DNA from: Methanothermobacter sp. K4
GTDB taxonomy: Archaea > Methanobacteriota > Methanobacteria > Methanobacteriales > Methanothermobacteraceae
Assembly: GCF_022014235.1 (NCBI RefSeq)
Contig: NZ_JAKLTD010000001.1
Coordinates: 475,402-539,401, forward strand
Length of the DNA: 64,000 nt
Direction of reading: 5' to 3'
The translations under genes and the position numbers were made by a program. The notes under the pieces are model-generated. The model was given only the letters and a program-made list of their open reading frames with translations. It ran no database searches and had not been told where the DNA came from. Each line of letters starts with the position of its first letter. Within the stretch, counting starts at the first letter, position 1. Positions 59,078 to 64,000 of this stretch are shown piece after piece.

Positions 59078-59707
59078 ATGCTGGCCCTTGTAATGGCTGG
59101 TGGGAAGGGAACACGTCTGGGACTTGAATGTGAAAAACCCCTCCTCGTGATATCTGGAAAGCCAATGATAGATTATGTCCTTGATAGCCTTGATTCTTCC
59201 GGTAGTATACATGAGATAATCGTTGTAACAAGCCCGAACACACCCCTCACAGAGGAACATGTAAAGGGGAGGTACGCCGTATTCAGGACATCAGGGAGGG
59301 GTTACGTTGAGGACCTCCGGGAGATCCTCTCACACCTTGAGAAGTTCCGGAATGAACCTGTTCTGGTTATAAATGCAGATCTACCACTGATCTCCCCATC
59401 AACCATTGACTGGATAATAGGGGAATACCTGTCAGGTGGTGAGGAGGCCCTCTGCGTGGCTGTACCTGAAAAACTCTGCAGAATGCATGGACTCGAGTTT
59501 TCAGATTCAATGGATGGATTAGTACCCTGCGGGGTAAATATATTAATGAGTAAAAACAGAGTACAAGATCAGAGGATCCTTGAGGTTTCCATGCTGGAGC
59601 TGGCAGTAAACATAAATAGCTGCAGTGATCTGCATGTCCTGGAAAAATTAGGTGAGAATGATGGAAGAGAAGAAACTCATAAAAGGGGAAGAGAAGTACT
59701 GGAGTGA
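59078..59707 (+). CDS. cobY: Adenosylcobinamide-phosphate guanylyltransferase CobY
   Basis: 209 residues of nucleotidyltransferase fold: MAGGKGTRLGLECEKPLL at about 6-23 holds the GTP-binding signature and Lys, and VINADLPLIS at about 95-104 the metal-binding Asp. CobY attaches GMP to adenosylcobinamide phosphate in cobamide synthesis, replacing bacterial CobU. Cobamide is needed by MtrA, Mmp10 and the QCMT-like enzyme of this window. Its end overlaps the next gene by 47 bases. Confidence 0.93.
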   Translation: MLALVMAGGKGTRLGLECEKPLLVISGKPMIDYVLDSLDSSGSIHEIIVVTSPNTPLTEEHVKGRYAVFRTSGRGYVEDLREILSHLEKFRNEPVLVINADLPLISPSTIDWIIGEYLSGGEEALCVAVPEKLCRMHGLEFSDSMDGLVPCGVNILMSKNRVQDQRILEVSMLELAVNINSCSDLHVLEKLGENDGREETHKRGREVLE

Positions 59708-59927
59708 AATAAAGGGTTACCAGGTTGCAACCAACAATGCACGCATCCTTGGGGAACTTGAGGAGCTCATAATCAACGATAAAACAGGGAAGATAACCGA
59801 CGTTGTCATTAAGGTTGACAGCGGGAGAAACGTGACAGTCAAGGGCGCCAAGAAGAAGGGTGACTATCTGCTTGTCCCATTCGGAAAGGTTGAGAAGGTT
59901 GGCGAGTTCATAATAATCGCAGAATAA
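59661..59927 (+). CDS. Small PRC-barrel domain protein
   Basis: 88 residues from ATG 59661, chosen because GGTGA ends five bases upstream; earlier in-frame GTG and ATG starts at 59652 and 59658 overlap that site. A single PRC barrel covers about 15-85 (GYQVATNNARILGELEELI-type start, VPFGKVEKVGEFIII end). Archaeal stand-alone PRC-barrel proteins are common; some are linked to RNA metabolism or cell division, but this one is not assigned. It overlaps the cobY 3' end. Confidence 0.85.
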   Translation: MEEKKLIKGEEKYWSEIKGYQVATNNARILGELEELIINDKTGKITDVVIKVDSGRNVTVKGAKKKGDYLLVPFGKVEKVGEFIIIAE

Positions 59928-59981
59928 CCACTTAATTTTAATACTGCCCTAAATTAACTTATTCTTCAGAAAAATAAGCTG

Positions 59982-60008
59982 TATTGCTGGATATCTGGTC
60001 CAGCAATA
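59982..60008. terminator. 10-bp perfect hairpin at the end of the suf operon
   Basis: TATTGCTGGA-(7)-TCCAGCAATA lies directly after the sufB stop on the minus strand, between convergent genes; a second weaker stem CTTATT/AATAAG lies at 59958-59978. They could terminate transcription from either side or stabilise the 3' end. Confidence 0.5.
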
Positions 60009-61241
60009 TCACATACCCTTGAGACTCATATCAAGCATTCTCTTTGTTTCAGCCGCCAGTTCAGGTGGAAGGCCAGTTATATCCATACTCAGGAATCCCC
60101 TCACAATCATTGAGGCAGCCTCATCCTCTGTGAGACCCCTTGATGTTAGATACAGGACCTCCTCCTCGGCTATCTTACCAACCGCGGCCTCATGTGATAT
60201 CTCAAGCTCCGTTGCACTTCCCTCGAGTTCAGGGACAGCGTATATCATGGAGTCATCTGAGAGGACAAGGCCATGACATTCAAGGTGCCCCTTGACATCA
60301 GGCACACGACCAGCCAGGTGCCCCCTTGAGTATATCTGGGACGAATCCTTTGAGACTGCACGTGAAACCATCTCTGCACTGGCTCCCCTGCCCTCAAGGA
60401 TGACCCTTGATCCCATATCAAGGACAGAGTCCTTCTGCCCACCAAGTATTGACTGGAAGACAACCCTTGAATTCTCACCGCTACAGTAGGCTGTTGGGTA
60501 GGACTGGATGCTCTTCACGGGGCTTGTGAGTATGTAGTTGCTTATGTATGTTGCATTATCACCCACCATTATACCGGTACGTGGGCGCACCTCAACCTGT
60601 TCAGCCCAGTTGTGGACCATGGTGAATGTTATCTTGGCACCTGGCTTGAGGTAGAACTCGGATACACCAACGTGCAGCGCTGAACTCACATCCTCACCTG
60701 TTGCACAGCCGGTTATTATGTGGAGTTCCGAGTTCTCCTCGGCGATTATGATATTGTGGGCCGTCTGCATGACTCTTTCATCACCTATGAACATGCAGGC
60801 CTGAAGGGGGAAGACCTCCCGTGCACCGGGCTTTGACCTTATGAAGTAGCCACCCATCTCTCCCTCAGCTTCCCTGAGGGCAGTTGTGGCTGTGTACTTG
60901 TCGGTGTCAACTGCGACAGCCTTCCACATGTAGTCCTTTAGCCAGCTGTACTTATCAAGGGCAACATTCATGCCCATTATCTCGATTGACTCTGAGGCGC
61001 ATGTTGTGCAGATGCCTGACTGGTCAACCTGTATGAATGTACCTGCACGTTCCCTCTCCTCAGGGTCCACTCCAACCTTGAGGAGCGTCTCCTGGACCTC
61101 CTTAGGAACCTCCTTGGCCCTTGTCACCTCCTCGTGTTCACCGGCCTCCTCCCTTATGAACCTTTCAAGGTCGATGTCCTCTCCGTAGAGTGCCTTTTTG
61201 TCCTTTGCCTTCTCAGCCTTCTTCAGTGTATCCCGCAGCAT
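60009..61241 (-). CDS. sufB: SufB/SufD-family iron-sulfur scaffold protein
   Basis: 410 residues of the SufBD beta-helix fold. YPTAYCSGENSRVVFQSILGG (fragments TAYCSGENS, SRVVFQSI), the RGHLAGRVPDVKGHLECHGL region and HEAAVGKIAEEEVLYLTSRG (fragments HEAAVGKI, YLTSRGL) near 335-355 are family hallmarks. With SufC alone it matches the minimal two-gene SUF system of methanogens, where a single SufB-type protein serves as scaffold. The Cys in CTTCA near 76-79 are unusual and may be extra ligands. It overlaps the end of sufC by 19 bases. Confidence 0.93.
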   Translation of the reverse strand: MLRDTLKKAEKAKDKKALYGEDIDLERFIREEAGEHEEVTRAKEVPKEVQETLLKVGVDPEERERAGTFIQVDQSGICTTCASESIEIMGMNVALDKYSWLKDYMWKAVAVDTDKYTATTALREAEGEMGGYFIRSKPGAREVFPLQACMFIGDERVMQTAHNIIIAEENSELHIITGCATGEDVSSALHVGVSEFYLKPGAKITFTMVHNWAEQVEVRPRTGIMVGDNATYISNYILTSPVKSIQSYPTAYCSGENSRVVFQSILGGQKDSVLDMGSRVILEGRGASAEMVSRAVSKDSSQIYSRGHLAGRVPDVKGHLECHGLVLSDDSMIYAVPELEGSATELEISHEAAVGKIAEEEVLYLTSRGLTEDEAASMIVRGFLSMDITGLPPELAAETKRMLDMSLKGM

Positions 61242-61978
61242 TCAACACACCCCTTGAATCCATCCTTCCTTATATCCTCAATTATCTCCTGGGGGTTACC
61301 TGAACATGCAATGCGACCGTCCATGAGGACATGGGCAGTATCGGCATTCACAAAGTTCAGTATGTATCCCAGGTGGGTTATGAGGAGCCCTGCCTTCTGC
61401 CTCATGCCGGGCTTCTTGTCCTTGTCCAGCAGGACGTTAATCTCCTCTGCAAGGAGTTCAACGTTCTCTATGTCAACACCGGAGTCGGGCTCGTCAAACA
61501 TTATGAAGTCAGGTTTCTGCGCAAGGAGCTGGAGGATCTCGGACCTCTTCACCTCACCCCCGGAGAATCCAAGGTTAACATCCCTTTCAAGGAAGCTTTC
61601 ATCGAATTTCATCTTCGCTGCAAGTTCCCTGAGCTCTGGTGTCAGCTCATCCTCTGTTTTGAGGCCACTTTCCACCTTGAGGAGGTCCATGAGCTTCACA
61701 CCCCTTATGGAGGGCGGGTTCTGGAAGCTCACACCTATACCCATCCTGATCCTTTCTGTTGTGGTCATATCAGTTATATCCTTTCCTTTGAACAGTATCT
61801 GACCATCTGTGACCCTGTACTTTGGAAAGCCGAGGATTGTCATAAAGAGTGTGCTCTTCCCTGAGCCGTTGGGTCCCAGGAGGACATGTGTCTCACCCCT
61901 GTCTATGTAGAGGTCTATGTCCCTGAGGACCTGTTTTCCGCTAACCTCAACCGCAAGATCGGTTATTTCAAGAAGCAG
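61223..61978 (-). CDS. sufC: SufC, ATPase of the SUF iron-sulfur system (CTG start)
   Basis: 251 residues when read from CTG at 61978, giving MLLEITDLAVEV, the normal SufC beginning. Walker A is LLGPNGSGKSTL (about 34-45), the signature is LGFSGGEVKRSE, and Walker B is FIMFDEPDSG; the D-loop and switch His (ITHLG) follow. There is no ATG, GTG or TTG in frame before an ATG that lies just after Walker A (61843), so a start there would destroy the ATPase. An in-frame TAA directly precedes the CTG, and GGTGGTGG lies upstream. Either CTG initiates or the sequence has an error. SufC drives Fe-S assembly on SufB. Confidence 0.85.
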   Translation of the reverse strand: MLLEITDLAVEVSGKQVLRDIDLYIDRGETHVLLGPNGSGKSTLFMTILGFPKYRVTDGQILFKGKDITDMTTTERIRMGIGVSFQNPPSIRGVKLMDLLKVESGLKTEDELTPELRELAAKMKFDESFLERDVNLGFSGGEVKRSEILQLLAQKPDFIMFDEPDSGVDIENVELLAEEINVLLDKDKKPGMRQKAGLLITHLGYILNFVNADTAHVLMDGRIACSGNPQEIIEDIRKDGFKGCVECCGIH

Positions 61979-62043
61979 TTAAACCACCACCTATTTTTTC
62001 CTTGTACATAGTATAACGTGAATACAATAAATAACTTCTGATA

Positions 62044-62523
62044 TTAAGGGGTGCTGATAAAGGATTCAAATAACTCCAGCGCCCTTCTGATCCCTGATTT
62101 CTGTCTTGCAAGGATCACATTCGGGTCCGAAAATCTGAGGTCCGCCTCCACATCAGAGTTTATAACCTCCTCCCTTTCATCTGATACAACGGCAATACCA
62201 CCCCTACCTGTACCTGCAGTTGTACCTATACCTATATCCGAGTCTGTTAGCCTTCTGACAGAGCGGGCCATCATGAGGGCCACCCTTTCATCCTCCTTTT
62301 CGGTGTAAACCTTTATGTCATTGAGGGTGGCGGTGGGCTTAGGAGGCTCAAATCTGAGGATGCTACGTACACCTGAAAGTGTGGGTATGAAAAGACCCGC
62401 CACAAGTGAGACCTCAGTATCAACCCTCCACCTGTACTTCATGGGGTAACCCATGGAGTAGGCGTGTATCTCCCTTGCAACAATACCATGGGTGAAGCAC
62501 TCTGCGGTGGCAACCCTTATCAC
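62044..62523 (-). CDS. hcgF: HcgF (UPF0254), [Fe]-hydrogenase cofactor biosynthesis
   Basis: 159 residues. The MIRVATAECF start puts a Cys at position 9, the residue to which the guanylylpyridinol precursor is known to attach in HcgF. IHAYSMGYP near 20, GIGTTAGTGRGGIAVVS near 96 and the RRALELFESF end fit UPF0254. It acts in making the iron-guanylylpyridinol cofactor of Hmd, probably receiving the precursor activated by HcgE. The ATG overlaps the hcgE stop (ATGA). hmd itself should lie beyond the right edge. Confidence 0.85.
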   Translation of the reverse strand: MIRVATAECFTHGIVAREIHAYSMGYPMKYRWRVDTEVSLVAGLFIPTLSGVRSILRFEPPKPTATLNDIKVYTEKEDERVALMMARSVRRLTDSDIGIGTTAGTGRGGIAVVSDEREEVINSDVEADLRFSDPNVILARQKSGIRRALELFESFISTP

Positions 62524-63158
62524 TTATGAACACCCCGGAGGAGTTTGAGTATCTCTGCCGTCATAACCCCTGAGACCCTGTCAAGGACGTGGGGTGTTAC
62601 AGGCTCCCAGTCCCTTATGAGTTTACCTGTACCCACAAGTATGTGCTCCTGAATACCCTCAGCCTGCAGATAGGCTGCAATGGGGTTTTCAGGATCAGCT
62701 TCCCCTATATCAACCACTAAGACGTCCTCTTCACCTATCCCGAATACACCCATGGTGCTGATGGTGGCTGCGCCCCTCTTCTGGGCGTATCGGATTATCT
62801 CTGCGGTGATGGGCAGCGTATCACCCCCAGCGATTTCCACACAGACCACATCCCCGCCTATGAGGTTCAGGTTGTCCCCTGTGATGTACTCTGGTATGCC
62901 CTTAACGGTCCTTGAAAAGCCATCGGAGGCGAGGGATTCAATGAACTTCACCTTATACTCCCCTATTTCCGCCCCCATGAGGCGGAATATCAGGTCATCT
63001 GCAGATACCCTCTGGCCGTCGATGACATTTATCCTTTCAGGGCCCCCACGGTGGATCTGCATGAGGTTGAGGGCGGTGCGGAAGCCCAGTCTCCCAGCGC
63101 CAACCAGTGTAACCTCCCCATGGGGCACCTTTTTACCTTCAAGTTCAGAGATCTCCAA
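62520..63158 (-). CDS. hcgE: HcgE, ThiF/E1-like adenylyltransferase for the Hmd cofactor
   Basis: 212 residues with the E1/ThiF nucleotide-binding motif LVGAGRLGFRTALNL (about 18-32) and INVIDGQRVSADDL (about 43-56), the acidic strand and conserved Arg/Asp of the family. HcgE adenylates the carboxylate of guanylylpyridinol so that it can be passed to HcgF. It lacks the catalytic Cys of ubiquitin E1 enzymes, as expected. It is coupled to hcgF by overlap. The neighbours hcgF and hcgD make this identification firmer than the motif alone. Confidence 0.85.
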   Translation of the reverse strand: MEISELEGKKVPHGEVTLVGAGRLGFRTALNLMQIHRGGPERINVIDGQRVSADDLIFRLMGAEIGEYKVKFIESLASDGFSRTVKGIPEYITGDNLNLIGGDVVCVEIAGGDTLPITAEIIRYAQKRGAATISTMGVFGIGEEDVLVVDIGEADPENPIAAYLQAEGIQEHILVGTGKLIRDWEPVTPHVLDRVSGVMTAEILKLLRGVHK

Positions 63159-63189
63159 TCATATCACCAGCCTTGTGAAAATCAGTCTC

Positions 63190-63858
63190 TTAGAATGTTT
63201 CATAGCGGTACTCTATCCATGGTGTACCTGTATCAATAATGTCCACCACCAGTCCGAGGTCCTCTATCATATCGCGGAGCCTCAGGAGTCCAGGCATTTC
63301 CGTCGCATGGTGACCTGCATCAATGAGTGTCATGTTGAGGTTTCTTGCAAGAACCGCTGAGTTATGGGTGAGGTCACCTGATAGATAAACATTGGCTCCC
63401 TCAGAGAAGGCCCTTTTTATGAGGCCACTGTCTGAGAGACCGAAACCTGATACAACAGCCACCCTTTCCAGGTATTCTCTGGGGTTTACTACCCTCAACG
63501 TCCCTGGTCTCAGATCACATGTTCTTTCCATGAGTTCCTCAAGTGTAAGATCCCCACGACATATGCGTCCCAGTCCGGTTTCAGGGTCAAGGAAGGATTC
63601 AACGTCCAGTCCAAGGGTCTCTGCAAGGGCATCACAGGCACCACCATCGGCAACGTCCCAGTTGGAATGTGCGACGTAGTAGGGAAGCGGAGGTTCAACC
63701 TGGGGTGGGTGGTGGAGGACCAGGAGATCATATCCATCCACAGGCACATCCTCCAGATAGTCCATGAGCACGAGGACAGATTCAACCTCAATTTCAGGGC
63801 CATGGTACCCTATCCTGTCACCTGGAAGTGCAAGTTCAGGCGGTGCCAGGCTCTCCAT
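63190..63858 (-). CDS. hcgD: HcgD (NIF3 family), Hmd cofactor biosynthesis
   Basis: 222 residues from the first ATG. The dinuclear metal site is intact: VLHHPPQ (about 48-54), AHSNWDVADGG (about 62-72), SGDLTHNS (about 158) and IDAGHHATE (about 177-185). HcgD is proposed to supply iron for the Hmd cofactor. However, NIF3 proteins start nine residues earlier: the same frame continues upstream through FIEFM to an ATC at 63883-63885 that sits where the ATG should be, three bases after GGTGAT. So the native start may be ATC, or the ATG is mutated; the coordinates given are the conservative ones. Confidence 0.82.
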   Translation of the reverse strand: MESLAPPELALPGDRIGYHGPEIEVESVLVLMDYLEDVPVDGYDLLVLHHPPQVEPPLPYYVAHSNWDVADGGACDALAETLGLDVESFLDPETGLGRICRGDLTLEELMERTCDLRPGTLRVVNPREYLERVAVVSGFGLSDSGLIKRAFSEGANVYLSGDLTHNSAVLARNLNMTLIDAGHHATEMPGLLRLRDMIEDLGLVVDIIDTGTPWIEYRYETF

Positions 63859-63876
63859 GAACTCTATAAATGACTT

Positions 63877-64000
63877 TATTCTGATGGTATCACCTTTGGA
63901 TATGGGGGTGGGCAGTTTGTGGTTTTTGGTCTGGATTCTATTCCGATGGTATCACCTTTGGATATGGGGGTGGGCAGTTTGTGGTTTTTGGTCTGGATTC
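63877..64000. repeat. 62-bp tandem repeat, two units, reaching the window edge
   Basis: Units 63877-63938 and 63939-64000 are identical except for one base (T at 63882, C at 63944). Each contains, on the minus strand, AAAGGTGATACCATC, that is the hcgD ribosome-binding site and presumed start. More units may follow outside the window. Confidence 0.9.

Overview
The window is a stretch of chromosome from a hydrogenotrophic methanogenic archaeon, almost certainly a Methanothermobacter close to M. thermautotrophicus. It holds complete mcrBDCGA and mtrEDCBAFGH operons, four coenzyme M biosynthesis genes, cofG, mptA, part of the hcg genes for the [Fe]-hydrogenase cofactor, a split family B DNA polymerase, fibrillarin/Nop5, and archaeal TATA boxes with GGTGA/GGAGG ribosome-binding sites. 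The McrA sequence matches what I remember of Methanothermobacter isoenzyme I almost residue for residue. The strain assignment rests on memory, not on a search.

Layout. 1-4.3 kb: the tail of a QueE-like gene, then five consecutive CBS-domain genes (18 CBS domains). 4.3-9.5 kb: RNA ligase, prephenate dehydratase, two surface proteins, a KH-domain protein and coaBC. 9.7-11.5 kb (minus): fibrillarin and Nop5, the latter interrupted by an in-frame UAG. 11.6-16.2 kb: pyrD-pyrK, a PerM-like permease and the large piece of the split PolB. 16.2-23.2 kb (minus): comE-comD-comC, purM, fttA (aCPSF1), psmB, purP. 23.4-39.7 kb: mixed housekeeping genes on both strands (taw2, cofG, mptA, a histone-deacetylase-like gene, an Lrp regulator, trm1, a DegT aminotransferase, a tRNA thiolase, a GTPase, comB).

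39.7-55.9 kb is the methanogenesis core. Two proteins of the MCR-activation set (Mmp7 and a probable Mmp17) and two radical-SAM enzymes that methylate McrA (Mmp10 for Arg, a QCMT-like enzyme for Gln) lie just upstream of, and partly divergent from, mcrBDCGA. mcr is followed by a strong hairpin terminator and then mtrEDCBAFGH. Thus the enzyme, its activation factors, two of its modifying enzymes and the preceding Na+-pumping methyltransferase are together. 56-64 kb: a Ca2+/Na+ antiporter, UspA, methanogenesis marker 14, cobY, a PRC-barrel protein, a two-gene SUF system (sufC-sufB), and hcgF-hcgE-hcgD, ending in a 62-bp tandem repeat that reaches the window edge.

The most interesting signals not explained by ordinary genes are: (i) a structured, possibly switching RNA leader in front of mcrB (46009-46112), with a 12-bp closing stem, two internal hairpins and a perfect anti-Shine-Dalgarno; (ii) the UAG directly before an ATG inside Nop5; (iii) a 20-bp perfect palindrome at the start of the DUF134 regulator gene; (iv) several genes whose conserved N-terminus lacks a usable start (sufC begins at CTG, hcgD at ATC, a DUF4013 gene is frameshifted); and (v) the tandem repeat carrying the hcgD ribosome-binding site. 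Items (ii) and (iv) could also be sequencing errors and need that check first.
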